From assembly GCA_900768015.1 (NCBI GenBank), contig CAAGBI010000062.1, positions 62,001 to 126,000 on the forward strand: 64,000 nucleotides of DNA, given 5' to 3'. Below are positions 16,012 to 24,792 of this stretch, in pieces. The DNA is from an uncultured Alistipes sp. (GTDB taxonomy: Bacteria > Bacteroidota > Bacteroidia > Bacteroidales > Rikenellaceae). The notes below the pieces were generated by a model. That model made no database searches. It was not told the DNA's origin and saw only the letters and a list, made by a program, of their open reading frames with translations. Made by a program: the position numbers and the translations under genes. Position 1 is the stretch's first letter. Each line of letters begins with the position of its first letter.

Positions 16012-18459
16012 CTAAAAGTATAGCGATGCCGCGAGTGATATGAGGCGGGGATAGGCGTAGCTCAGACGGTTGGCAAAGGGGGATATGTCGGTGCGACTGC
16101 CGACCTTGCGAAGCGATATGCGGTTCTCCTCGTAACCACTATATATAATGTTGCCACCCAGTATGTTGCGTGCGGATAGTTGTAGGCTCAGAGAGCACCT
16201 GTCGCCAAGCTTGATGTACTTTGATAGGGCGAGGTCCATGGTTGCAGTGTTGGGTAGGTGCTGCTGGAAGTTGAGGGCCTCCCTCACCTCGGGTGAGGCG
16301 CTGTAGGAGAGCACGCGCTCCGTGCGGCGAACAACCGATGGTGTGACATAGCCGAGTGCCCAGTATTGCACCGAGGCGCGTGCCATCCAGCCGTTGTACC
16401 TGAAGCAGATGTCACCATACAGGGCTACCTCTGGCGCTCCGACATGGTGGCCTCGCATATTGGACACAGTATTGGCAATCAGTGTGTTATCGTCGTCGGT
16501 ATAGATGGTAACGGTGGGGTTGCGGTGGTAGCGATATTGGGCTATGTTTACTGCAAACTGCGAGCTGAAAAGGTGTGACCATGTAGCCTCGGCAGCAGCC
16601 TCTATGCCGTAGTGTATGCGGCCGATGCCACTAACAACTGCATCGGAATATTCGCCCGCGAGGTCGTCATAATAGTGCACAACATCGCTCTCGCGTGTGG
16701 TGGAGTTGAGATATAGTGCGGCGTTCACGCGAAGGCGTTTTGCGGTGTAGGAGTAGGCGAGTTCCGCCGATATTGTTGTGGTGAGGGTGGGGTTTTCCAC
16801 CATGCGGTTATTGTAGTCGGGCTGCAGGAACATATCCTCTATATTCGGGATGTGGGTGCTTACCATAACGGCGGTGCTTAGGTCGTGACTATCAATACCA
16901 TAGTGGCACGAAGCGTTGAGCATTGCGGGTGTAAGCACGAGGCTCCTTGAGCGGCCGTATGAGGCGTTGCCCGCGAAGAGCTCCTTCTCGAAGTAGCCGC
17001 GTCGCCAGCTGAGCATGGGTGTCATCTGTGCACCCATCCTAAAATCGAACGATGCAATGTTCCATTCTGCTGTGGCATAGAGTTTTAGGCTGACGCTGCC
17101 AAAACGATAGTCGTAGCCATAGCGGTCGCCCTCGTGGATTATGTCGTCGGGATTGCGGAGGTTATTATCCGTAAGGCGTGAGTAGGTGGCATCATCCTTA
17201 ATAAAGTAGTCGATGTCGCGGATGTGTGTGGCGCCCATAAGATCGTGCATAACCCTAAATCGTCGCTCGCTGTTGCCCTCAAAGCCGATGCCATAGTTGA
17301 GGGTCACGATGCCCACACGGCTATTAAGGCCGACATTTATGGCTGCGTGCGTGAGGTTCGTGCGACGCAGTGTCACGGCGTAGCGTGCCGAGCCATCCTG
17401 CTGAAGGGCGTTTGTGTGGTAGAGCCTATCCCAATCTATCTGCGTGTAGCGCAGGTCGTTCGTCGTCCACGCCTTCGCCACCTCAACCCTCTCGTCATCA
17501 GCGAAGTAGGAAGGCATATATTTATAGTTGTCGGGCGATGCTGTAGGGGCGTCGAACCATGTGAGTGAGGATGTTCCCATCAGCTCAAAGTAGGCGTTTG
17601 CCGAGAGCGTGAGGTCGGTGACGACGGAGAGTCTGCGTTGCCAGAGCGCTATAATCTCGGGGCGTAGCGAGGTAGCCACGCGCGCGTTGCGGACCTTACC
17701 GTTCTGCATGCCCCAAGCGGGGTTGTATAGTCTGTTATGTGTGAGCGTGTAGGCCTCCTCGGTTGATGCCTGGCGCATTCCTCGCTCCGACCAAGGGATT
17801 GAGAGGCAAATATCCAGCCTGTCGTTACGCCCCGTGTAGGATGCTGCGACGGCAACATCTATGGCGTTTGTAAATACTCCATCCACATATAAGTCGCGTC
17901 CCGTGCGCACGCGGGCGTAGTCCATGATTGTCCACCCCTCCTTGAGAGGTACGCCATATTTATCTATGGAGTAGGTTCCGCGGTGGCTGATGCCAACAAT
18001 GTAGTCCTTCCCAGCGAGATCCGCGCGTAGGTATTGTTTGTTGTATTGTCGTGTGTCGGGGAGGATGTTGGTCGTGCGCCCCGTGGATGCTGATAGGTGG
18101 GCGTGGGCGATGCCGTTCTTCTCGTTCACGATGTATCCCAACCCCTTTAGTGCGCGGAGGGTGGTGAAGTCGACCTCTGTGTTGCCAAAGAGGTTTATGC
18201 TGTGCGAAAGGCGCTCGCCACGGTAGGTATTTGTGGCGTAGGATAGTGCGTAGCGATAGTTCGGGGCATACTCCCTCGTCTCGCTCTTCGGGATGAGGCT
18301 ATCGTTCATACCCGACCACAGCGATATATCCTCGTCGTCCTCCTTGTAGAACTTGAAGTCCCTATAGTCCAACTCCTCATACTCCTGCGCGGTGCTCTGC
18401 TGCCATGACATAAACATGGCAGAGAGTGTGAGGGTTAGGTATAGTAAGAGTCTCTTCAT
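16012..18459 (-). CDS. Large outer-membrane beta-barrel protein, TonB-receptor-like
   Basis: The frame is open 75 bases further up, but the ATG at 18459 places a clean signal peptide (MKRLLLYLTLTLSAMFMS, cut near STAQ) at the N-terminus; 815 residues. The mature protein is a long series of amphipathic strands with aromatic residues at their ends and a terminal LISLAASLYF, typical of a 22-stranded TonB-dependent barrel. No TonB box, carboxypeptidase-like domain or ordinary plug is evident ahead of the barrel. The gene follows the ExbB/ExbD operon on the same strand, behind its terminator. A TAACTTTG element at 18475-18468 is very close to the ATG. The ligand is unknown. Confidence 0.7.
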   Translation of the reverse strand: MKRLLLYLTLTLSAMFMSWQQSTAQEYEELDYRDFKFYKEDDEDISLWSGMNDSLIPKSETREYAPNYRYALSYATNTYRGERLSHSINLFGNTEVDFTTLRALKGLGYIVNEKNGIAHAHLSASTGRTTNILPDTRQYNKQYLRADLAGKDYIVGISHRGTYSIDKYGVPLKEGWTIMDYARVRTGRDLYVDGVFTNAIDVAVAASYTGRNDRLDICLSIPWSERGMRQASTEEAYTLTHNRLYNPAWGMQNGKVRNARVATSLRPEIIALWQRRLSVVTDLTLSANAYFELMGTSSLTWFDAPTASPDNYKYMPSYFADDERVEVAKAWTTNDLRYTQIDWDRLYHTNALQQDGSARYAVTLRRTNLTHAAINVGLNSRVGIVTLNYGIGFEGNSERRFRVMHDLMGATHIRDIDYFIKDDATYSRLTDNNLRNPDDIIHEGDRYGYDYRFGSVSLKLYATAEWNIASFDFRMGAQMTPMLSWRRGYFEKELFAGNASYGRSRSLVLTPAMLNASCHYGIDSHDLSTAVMVSTHIPNIEDMFLQPDYNNRMVENPTLTTTISAELAYSYTAKRLRVNAALYLNSTTRESDVVHYYDDLAGEYSDAVVSGIGRIHYGIEAAAEATWSHLFSSQFAVNIAQYRYHRNPTVTIYTDDDNTLIANTVSNMRGHHVGAPEVALYGDICFRYNGWMARASVQYWALGYVTPSVVRRTERVLSYSASPEVREALNFQQHLPNTATMDLALSKYIKLGDRCSLSLQLSARNILGGNIIYSGYEENRISLRKVGSRTDISPFANRLSYAYPRLISLAASLYF

Positions 18460-18524
18460 CCGTACTACAAAGTTATAATTTTTTTCGGAATATCGCCCAT
18501 TGATGTGCCCCATTCCTAAACAAA

Positions 18525-18552
18525 AGTAGGCCACCCTTACGGATAGCCTACT
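18525..18552 (-). terminator. Terminator of the exbB/exbD operon
   Basis: AGTAGGC and GCCTACT form a 7-bp stem 24 bases after the last exbD stop. On the minus strand it is followed by TTTGTTT. Confidence 0.65.
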
Positions 18553-18575
18553 CTCTCTAATATTTAGGTTACGGA

Positions 18576-19028
18576 TTACTCCGCCTGCATTGCTGCATAA
18601 GAGATACTCAAAGCCTCAGCCTTACGGAGCTCCTGCTTAACAGCAGTAAGCTTACCTACTGTAGCCTCCTTATCAACACGCAAGTTAACCACGATGTCCT
18701 TGGGGCTTACACCCTTAGTTGCAGTTGTTGCGCTGATGAAGTTACGAATATCCTCAACCTCCTGGGTCTTATCATTAAGCTGAATCTTCAAAGCATCCTC
18801 ACCCGCCTTAGCGTTCATGGGCTTACCCATCCAGATGTTTACAAGATCCTTCTTGTCGAGCTCAGTGATCTCGTTAGCCTGGGGCATCTGAACCTTTACC
18901 AACGGATCAACCTCACGCATTGTAGTTGCTGCCATGAAGAAGAAGAGCAACATGAACACGATATCGGGAAGTGAAGAGGTCGACATAGCGGGCACTTCAC
19001 GCTTGCCCTTTTTTGCCATTACTGCCAT
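18576..19028 (-). CDS. exbD: ExbD/TolR-type biopolymer transport protein (second copy)
   Basis: This 150-residue protein has the ExbD layout: a short basic N-terminus (KKGKREVP), one membrane helix (DIVFMLLFFFMAATTM, with the proton-carrying Asp in SLPDIVFMLL), then a periplasmic domain. It is the stator subunit that uses the proton gradient with ExbB to drive TonB or a Tol-like system. It starts two bases after the first exbD, so translation is probably coupled. Two different ExbD proteins in one operon are usual in Bacteroidota. Confidence 0.92.
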   Translation of the reverse strand: MAVMAKKGKREVPAMSTSSLPDIVFMLLFFFMAATTMREVDPLVKVQMPQANEITELDKKDLVNIWMGKPMNAKAGEDALKIQLNDKTQEVEDIRNFISATTATKGVSPKDIVVNLRVDKEATVGKLTAVKQELRKAEALSISYAAMQAE

Positions 19029-19030
19029 AA

Positions 19031-19627
19031 TTACTTCTTTGTTTGATCGTTAGGTTCTGCCTCAGATATCTTCATAGGAACTGCCTTGCGGATGTTACCT
19101 GCCTGGATGTCGTCGAGCTCGTCGTAGCCTACACCATATACCGTACGCGCGATGTCGTCGCGGTAGAGGCTGAAGGCGTGAGTAAGCTCATCCTGCACCT
19201 GAAGATAGATCTTATACTTTGACTCGTTATCTGCCTTAAGAGAAACAAGACCCTCGCTGATGTCATAAGTCTGACCTTCGATTTCGGTCGCCTTCTTGCT
19301 CGACTTATCTGCGTCTACAAGGAAGTGGTACACCTCGCGTGAGAGACGAGAGTGACCTGCCGAACGCTTAAGGTCGTTAGCACGATACTCCTCGGTACCA
19401 ACCATGATACCGCCGTTGCGTGATACATTTACCTTAAGTACATTACGCTCGTTAACATCAACATCGTTCTGCTGCTCTGTAGGGTCAATCCAGGGCGGAA
19501 GCGTACGCTTCATACCTGTGTCGACATCCATCGTAGTGGTCACCAAGAAGAATATCAACAGCAAGAATGAAATATCCGCCATTGAGCTGGAGTTAATCTC
19601 TCCAGCCTTTTTCTTAGCTCTAGCCAT
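19031..19627 (-). CDS. exbD: ExbD/TolR-type biopolymer transport protein (first copy)
   Basis: This 198-residue protein has the ExbD pattern: a basic N-terminus (ARAKKKAGEINS), a single membrane helix beginning SMADISFLLLIFFLVTTTM with the conserved Asp, and a periplasmic domain longer than in its neighbour, with an insert of about 40 residues (REVYHFLVDADKSSKKATEI). It lies three bases downstream of the 308-residue membrane protein gene and two bases upstream of the second exbD. It probably forms a mixed stator with the neighbour. Confidence 0.92.
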   Translation of the reverse strand: MARAKKKAGEINSSSMADISFLLLIFFLVTTTMDVDTGMKRTLPPWIDPTEQQNDVDVNERNVLKVNVSRNGGIMVGTEEYRANDLKRSAGHSRLSREVYHFLVDADKSSKKATEIEGQTYDISEGLVSLKADNESKYKIYLQVQDELTHAFSLYRDDIARTVYGVGYDELDDIQAGNIRKAVPMKISEAEPNDQTKK

Positions 19628-19630
19628 ACA

Positions 19631-20557
19631 CTACTTCTTAAAGAATCCGATAATTACTGAGATAACTGCTGACAAGATAGCAGCACCACCTACGATGTAT
19701 GCAATGATAATGCTGAAGTCAGAGATACGGTAGTCTGAAGCACCGAATACCTCGCGTGTTGCGGGATCAGTACCAAGACCGAGGTCGTAGCCTGCAGCAT
19801 CCTTCAATACCTTACCCTCGTGCCAGCCGTGGCTGTCAACGAAGAACATAGCTACGAAGTAGATTGCTACAACGATAACGACACCTGCAACCAATTTGAT
19901 AAGAGCCTTCTTCCAGTTCTGAGCGAAGCCAATGAAGAGGTCTGCACATGCGCTGATGATAGCGATGATGAGGATGATTGCAAGAAGTGCGTAGCACCAG
20001 TAGATAGTGTAGCTAACGGATGTTGCCAAAGCTGCAGCATTCTGGCCATCAGCCTTTGCAGTCTCGTTTGCCTCGATAGATGCAGCGATGTTATCCTTCA
20101 TGATAACAACATTGTTCTTGTAGATCTCAAGAGTGTCGTTAGTTGCCTTGAAGTCTGCAACAACAGCCTCAGCTGCTGCGCGCTCCTTCTTCTGTCGTGC
20201 ATTGAGGTTCTTGTCGCCGAACTCCTTGATAGTTGCCTCAGCAGCCTCAGCAGCAGCCTTCTTCTCGGCTACCTTTGCCTCGTATGCAGGAATGTGAACT
20301 GTCTCAGTCTCGTTGAGCTTAGCCTGCTCAGCCTCGATCTCCTCGGGTGTAAGCATATCATCGCCAATCATCATAGCGATCTCGTTACCGATCTGCTCAA
20401 TACCCTCCTCTGCTGTTGCTACATTCTGTACAACAGGAGTGGCGTCGGTGATCTTCTTGCCCTCGGGGGCATTCATACCAGCCAATACAGCCCATCCAAT
20501 TGCTGCTACAGAGACTACAGCAAGAAGAATAGAGACTATAATTCTAAATACTTTCAT
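19631..20557 (-). CDS. Membrane protein with periplasmic-type coiled coil in the Exb operon
   Basis: This 308-residue protein has an N-terminal membrane helix (about 5-27), a charged helical region rich in Ala, Glu and Lys (about 65-165) that should form a coiled coil, then two membrane helices (about 180-205 and 217-240) and a last one near the C-terminus (about 280-304). It resembles the hypothetical protein often found between exbB and exbD in Bacteroidota, whose function is unknown. Four genes, exbB first, form a tight operon. A structural part of the Exb motor is the simplest guess. Confidence 0.75.
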   Translation of the reverse strand: MKVFRIIVSILLAVVSVAAIGWAVLAGMNAPEGKKITDATPVVQNVATAEEGIEQIGNEIAMMIGDDMLTPEEIEAEQAKLNETETVHIPAYEAKVAEKKAAAEAAEATIKEFGDKNLNARQKKERAAAEAVVADFKATNDTLEIYKNNVVIMKDNIAASIEANETAKADGQNAAALATSVSYTIYWCYALLAIILIIAIISACADLFIGFAQNWKKALIKLVAGVVIVVAIYFVAMFFVDSHGWHEGKVLKDAAGYDLGLGTDPATREVFGASDYRISDFSIIIAYIVGGAAILSAVISVIIGFFKK

Positions 20558-20591
20558 AATAAAATGCTTCTTAAAAATAAGTTGGTCTTAA

Positions 20592-21389
20592 TTATCGCTT
20601 GTTGTATGCTGAGAGCATGTCAATCAACTGGATTGAGCTATCCTCCATCTTAACAACCTGAGCCTCGATCTGAGCAAGGATGTAGTTGAAGAAGATCTGA
20701 AGAATAACTGCTGCGATAAGACCGAGCATAGTAGTCAAAAGAGCCACCTTGATACCACCTGCAACGACTGCGGGAGAGATAGTAGCCTGTGCCTGGATGT
20801 CATCGAAAGCCTGGATCATACCAACAACGGTACCCATGAAACCGAGTGATGGAGCAAGTGCGATGCACAATGAGATCCATGAGAGACCGCTCTCCATGTT
20901 ACCCTGCTGAACTGAACCGTAAGATACAACAGCCTTCTCTACAGACTCGATGCCCTGATCGTAGCGCATAAGACCCTGGTAGAAGATTGAAGCAACGGGA
21001 CCGCGTGTGTTACGGCAGTATGCCTTTGCAGCCTCAACACCCTCAGCGTTAAGGATCTCCTCAACACGAGCGATGAACTTCTTAGTGTTGATCTTTGACA
21101 AAGCGAGGTAGAGGATACGCTCTACTGCGATAGCCATACCGAGGATCAAGCAGATCAAAGGCAAGAGCATCCAGCCCCAACCACCCTCGAGGAACTTCTT
21201 CAAGAGTGAGAAGTGCATAGGCTCACCCTGCAACTCAGCCTCCTCTGTCTCAGCAGCCTCGTCAGCCTCAACTGCATCTACAACCTGCTCAACGTTAGCC
21301 TGCTGTGCAGCCTCCTCGTTAGCCTCCTGTGCGAAAGCAGCGCCGAATGAGAGAGTGGCAGCTGCCAAAACCATAAATAATTTTTTCAT
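20592..21389 (-). CDS. exbB: MotA/TolQ/ExbB proton channel protein
   Basis: This 265-residue protein begins with a signal-peptide-like helix (KKLFMVLAAATLSFGAAFA) and an acidic stretch, then the ExbB core: a membrane helix GWGWMLLPLICLILGMAIAVERIL, the cytoplasmic domain, and the paired helices SWISLCIALAPSLGFMGTVVGMIQAF and VALLTTMLGLIAAVILQIFFNY. ExbB pentamers form the proton path that energises TonB. The N-terminal extension is common in this phylum. It opens the operon. tonB itself is not here but 15 kb away at 36746. Confidence 0.94.
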   Translation of the reverse strand: MKKLFMVLAAATLSFGAAFAQEANEEAAQQANVEQVVDAVEADEAAETEEAELQGEPMHFSLLKKFLEGGWGWMLLPLICLILGMAIAVERILYLALSKINTKKFIARVEEILNAEGVEAAKAYCRNTRGPVASIFYQGLMRYDQGIESVEKAVVSYGSVQQGNMESGLSWISLCIALAPSLGFMGTVVGMIQAFDDIQAQATISPAVVAGGIKVALLTTMLGLIAAVILQIFFNYILAQIEAQVVKMEDSSIQLIDMLSAYNKR

Positions 21390-21647
21390 AGTGTTTTGAT
21401 AGTTAAAATTTGTAATTTTTAGTAGTTGTTTTCTCTATATTTTTGTTTGTTAACAGTTTTTGGTTTTCTTGCTTAGTCTCTTCTTTTGGCACATTGTAGG
21501 GCATTTGTGATCCCATTTGTGCATCGAAACGATGTATCAATCAAAACATTACGCCAATAAAGCGAGCATATTCCCTAAGGCTTGCCCCACTTTTTAGACA
21601 TTTATCAGTGCGAAATATACGGATTATTTTCCGAAATTCCAACCCCT
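21390..21647 (-). promoter_or_regulatory. Upstream region of the Exb operon
   Basis: 258 bases of AT-rich leader. A near-consensus TATATTTC lies at 21619-21612 and a small hairpin (ATCG/CGAT arms) near 21524-21535. If this -7 site is right, the leader is over 200 bases long. No gene is evident. Confidence 0.3.
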
Positions 21648-22685
21648 TTACAAAGTAAATTCACCACGCAGAGGACGACGCATCAAGTTGAGCGTTTCCG
21701 AAAGTGGCAAATTTTTGCCTAAAACATACATAAGTTTTGTCACCGCAGCCTCGATCGTCATGTCGTGGCCCGATACCACGCCAGCCTCCTGAAGTGCCAA
21801 TCCCGTCTCGTACAAGTGCATCTGCACAGCACCATCTTTGCACTGCGAAACATTCACTACGATAACACCCTTTGCGATAGCCTCCTTGACTAACTCCACG
21901 AACCACTCCGAGGTTGGGGCGTTACCCGCGCCATAGGTCTCAAGCACAACGCCACGCACGCCGCTGTCGATAAGCATCGCGCGGAGTGTTGCGGGACGGA
22001 TACCTGGGAAGAGCTTCACGACAACGACATCGTTCGAGAGTGACTCGCTGATGCGGAACTCATCCGAGAAGTCGGGAGCATAGGGAGCGATGTACTGCGT
22101 GTTGTACTGGATGCTCACACCCACATCCGCAAGGGCATGGTAGTTGAACGACGCAAAGGCGTTGAGAGCCTCGGCGCTATGCTTTGTGGTGCGGTTGCCG
22201 CGCATGAGTTTATTCTGGAAGTAGAGCGCTACCTCGGGCACGATGGGGTTGCCATCCTCGTTGCGTGCGCCCGCAATCTCAATCGCTGTGATGAGATTTT
22301 CGCGGCCGTCGGTGCGCAGTATGCCGATAGGAATCTGGCTACCTGTGAAGATGACGGGCTTGGCGAGGTTCTCGAGCATGAAGCTCAATGCCGCCGCAGA
22401 GTAAGACATTGTGTCTGTGCCATGTAGCACCACAAAACCGTCATATTTAGAGTAGTTGTCGCGGATGAGTCGAGCCATGTCCACCCAGTTCTCCACCGAT
22501 ACATTCGATGAGTCGATAGGTGGTTTTATGGTCAAAACCTCGAGGTCTACCTTGAGGCGTTTGAGCGAGGGGAACTCCTCATAAATTCCGCTAAAGTCGA
22601 ATGGAACGAGTGCGCCTGTCGCCTCGTCTGTCTTCATACCGATTGTTCCACCGGTATATATAATCAATATTGAAGATCTCTTCAT
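21648..22685 (-). CDS. ansA: Type I (cytoplasmic) L-asparaginase
   Basis: This 345-residue protein starts with the asparaginase motif ILIIYTGGTIGM, carrying the catalytic Thr, and has the second motif GFVVLHGTDTMSYSAAALSF with the Thr-Asp pair. There is no signal peptide, so it is the cytoplasmic type that hydrolyses Asn to Asp and ammonia. Full family length. It is transcribed from its own promoter and lies downstream of tatD on the same strand. Confidence 0.93.
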   Translation of the reverse strand: MKRSSILIIYTGGTIGMKTDEATGALVPFDFSGIYEEFPSLKRLKVDLEVLTIKPPIDSSNVSVENWVDMARLIRDNYSKYDGFVVLHGTDTMSYSAAALSFMLENLAKPVIFTGSQIPIGILRTDGRENLITAIEIAGARNEDGNPIVPEVALYFQNKLMRGNRTTKHSAEALNAFASFNYHALADVGVSIQYNTQYIAPYAPDFSDEFRISESLSNDVVVVKLFPGIRPATLRAMLIDSGVRGVVLETYGAGNAPTSEWFVELVKEAIAKGVIVVNVSQCKDGAVQMHLYETGLALQEAGVVSGHDMTIEAAVTKLMYVLGKNLPLSETLNLMRRPLRGEFTL

Positions 22686-22693
22686 AACTGAAG

Positions 22694-22732
22694 GTTGTGC
22701 GCTTTTATGCGCAACATATCTTTACAAAGGTA
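22694..22732 (-). promoter_or_regulatory. ansA: ansA promoter and leader hairpin
   Basis: TACCTTTG (22732-22725) is an exact -7 element 40 bases from the ansA start. The leader then begins with an inverted repeat, GTTGCGCA and TGCGCAC arms, at about 22714-22694, so the transcript would have a hairpin at or near its 5' end. Confidence 0.5.
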
Positions 22733-22824
22733 GGCAAAATTTGTCATACTCAAGCGCTTTTTGCCATTTTTTTTCGCTTTTATGCAAAAATAAATTTTGC
22801 CATGCACCCTTTTACTCCACCCAT

Positions 22825-23601
22825 TTAGAGCGAAAAGAGCCTCTTTGCTGTCGCCGTTGTGAGGCTGTCTACATGCTCGAAAGAGGTGTTGTGCAGCTCG
22901 GCAACCTTGCGGCATACATGCTCCACATAGGCCGACTCGTTGCGCTTGCCACGGTGGGGTACGGGGGTGAGGTAGGGGCAGTCGGTCTCAAGGAGTAATA
23001 GCTCTACGGGGAGCTGAGCCACCTCCTTGTCGAGGCCCGCATTCTTGAATGTCACTACGCCACCCACGCCGAAGTATATATCGCCCATCTTGGCAAACTT
23101 GAGGGCGCGCTCTGCGGAGTCGGCATATGCGTGGAGCACGCCTCGAAGGCCGCGACCGCGGTATGTAGCCAGGGCATCCTCCATCTCGTCGTATGCCGAG
23201 CGGGTGTGTATTACAACGGGCTTGTCGTATTGCAGCGCCAGCTCAATCTGCGCATGAAGCACCTCGCGCTGCTGGCGGTAGTAGTCCTGACTCCAGTATA
23301 GGTCAAGGCCTATCTCGCCCACGCCACATAGCGCCATGGGTGGCTCGCGTAGCAGACGCTCCACGGCATCGAGCTCCTCGCGCCAGTGGGGGTTGTCGTT
23401 CACGGAGGTGGGGTGCAGACCCGCCATTGCGTGGCAGTAGTCGGGGTGGGCCGCAGCGAGTTCGAGCATGCGTGGGCGGCTCTCGGAGTCGATGTCGGGG
23501 AGGATGAGCCTCTCCACTCCCGCAGCCTTGGCGCGCTCCAGGGCCTCGTTGCGGTCGGCGTCAAACTCCTCGGCGTATATGTGAGAATGTGTGTCTATCA
23601 T
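22825..23601 (-). CDS. tatD: TatD family metal-dependent DNase
   Basis: This 258-residue protein has the TatD metal-binding motifs MIDTHSHIY (HxH), GVGEIGLDLYW (Glu), VVIHTRSAYDEM (His), and LLLETDCPYL (Asp). Members are 3'-5' DNA exonucleases linked to DNA repair. Full length. It lies 24 bases downstream of dprA and ahead of ansA on the same strand. Confidence 0.93.
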   Translation of the reverse strand: MIDTHSHIYAEEFDADRNEALERAKAAGVERLILPDIDSESRPRMLELAAAHPDYCHAMAGLHPTSVNDNPHWREELDAVERLLREPPMALCGVGEIGLDLYWSQDYYRQQREVLHAQIELALQYDKPVVIHTRSAYDEMEDALATYRGRGLRGVLHAYADSAERALKFAKMGDIYFGVGGVVTFKNAGLDKEVAQLPVELLLLETDCPYLTPVPHRGKRNESAYVEHVCRKVAELHNTSFEHVDSLTTATAKRLFSL

Positions 23602-23625
23602 GGTGTAATGGGTTGAATGTTAATG

Positions 23626-24729
23626 TTATATGCGTTCGTAGCGCTTGCCTGGCAGGCAGCGCACTACGCCCTTAAGTTCCATATCCATAAGTGACATTGC
23701 AAGTTCACCCATGGTAAGTCCTGTTTGGGCTGTAAGCTCTGCCCAGTTGAGAGTGACAGCGCTGTCAAAGGCCTTGTATATAATTTGTTCCGTGGGGTTT
23801 AGTTTGTCGAGAGGTGATGCCTCGGTGGCGGCTTCGGCAGTGGAGAGCTCTGTATCCCAGCCCATATCCTCTATAACATCGTTGGCTGTGAGCACCATGC
23901 GCGCCTTGCCTGTGCGTATGAGGTTGTTCGAGCCGAAGGATTGTGTGTCGGTGATGCGGCCAGGTAGGGCCATAACCGTGCGGCCGTAGCTGTCGGCTAT
24001 GTCGGCAGTGGCGAGTGAGCCTCCCGATGCGGGTGACTCAACGACGAGTGTGCCCATGCTTAGTCCCGCTATGATGCGGTTGCGGGCGATGAAGAGTTGG
24101 CCATTCTGCTTTGTCTGGCTGTGTAGCTCCGAGACTATGGCACCACCCATGCGCAGTATCTCGTCAGCGAGGTTGCGGTTGGGTGCGGGGCTAACATTGG
24201 GGAGTATGTCGGCAACCACGGCTACGGTGGTAGCGTTGTGTGCCAATGCCGAGCGGTGACAGGCGCTGTCGATGCCGTATGCTAAGCCGCTAACGATACA
24301 TAGGTTGGGTATCTGCGTAGCAAGGCCCGCGATAATCTTGTCTGCGGAGTGTATGCCCGAGGGTGATGCCTCGCGTGTGCCCACCATGGAGAGTGTACGC
24401 ATGTTCAGAGCCTTGATGTTACCCCGTGCGAAGAGCACATGTGGGCGGTCGGATGTCTCGCGCAGTGCCTCGGGATACTCCTCGTCGGTAGCTGCGATGG
24501 GGTATATCTGGTTCTTGCGGCAATACTCTATCTCTCTTTTAGCCTCCTGCATGCCCTCTCTCGCCACGATGCGCTCGGCGACATCCTTGCGTAGTTTTGC
24601 GTCGTTGATAAGGGTGCTAAGAGGGGCATTATATATCGCCTCGGCAGAGCCGAAGTGGTCGATAAGGTGGACAATGCCACGGCTGCCCAGGCCGCGAACA
24701 AAGAGTAGAGCTAAATCTTCGATTACCAT
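23626..24729 (-). CDS. dprA: DNA-processing protein DprA
   Basis: I use the ATG at 24729, giving 367 residues; a start 30 bases upstream would overlap a promoter element TAATTTTG at 24764-24757. The protein has a helix-hairpin region at the N-terminus, then the Rossmann-like DprA core with LSMVGTREASPSG, VSGLAYGIDSACH, and FIARNRIIAGLS, and a short winged-helix domain at the C-terminus. DprA loads RecA on incoming single-stranded DNA in transformation. Together with comF and priA next door this is a small DNA uptake and restart neighbourhood. Confidence 0.94.
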   Translation of the reverse strand: MVIEDLALLFVRGLGSRGIVHLIDHFGSAEAIYNAPLSTLINDAKLRKDVAERIVAREGMQEAKREIEYCRKNQIYPIAATDEEYPEALRETSDRPHVLFARGNIKALNMRTLSMVGTREASPSGIHSADKIIAGLATQIPNLCIVSGLAYGIDSACHRSALAHNATTVAVVADILPNVSPAPNRNLADEILRMGGAIVSELHSQTKQNGQLFIARNRIIAGLSMGTLVVESPASGGSLATADIADSYGRTVMALPGRITDTQSFGSNNLIRTGKARMVLTANDVIEDMGWDTELSTAEAATEASPLDKLNPTEQIIYKAFDSAVTLNWAELTAQTGLTMGELAMSLMDMELKGVVRCLPGKRYERI

Positions 24730-24756
24730 AGCGGTATAATTTTTCGTAAAGATAGA

Positions 24757-24764
24757 CAAAATTA
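24757..24764 (-). promoter_or_regulatory. dprA: -7 element upstream of dprA
   Basis: TAATTTTG on the minus strand fits TAnnTTTG and is 28 bases from the chosen dprA start. It overlaps the longer alternative start, which argues against that start. Confidence 0.45.
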
Positions 24765-24792
24765 TCGTATGGTGACTATGTGTGGGGCAAAA

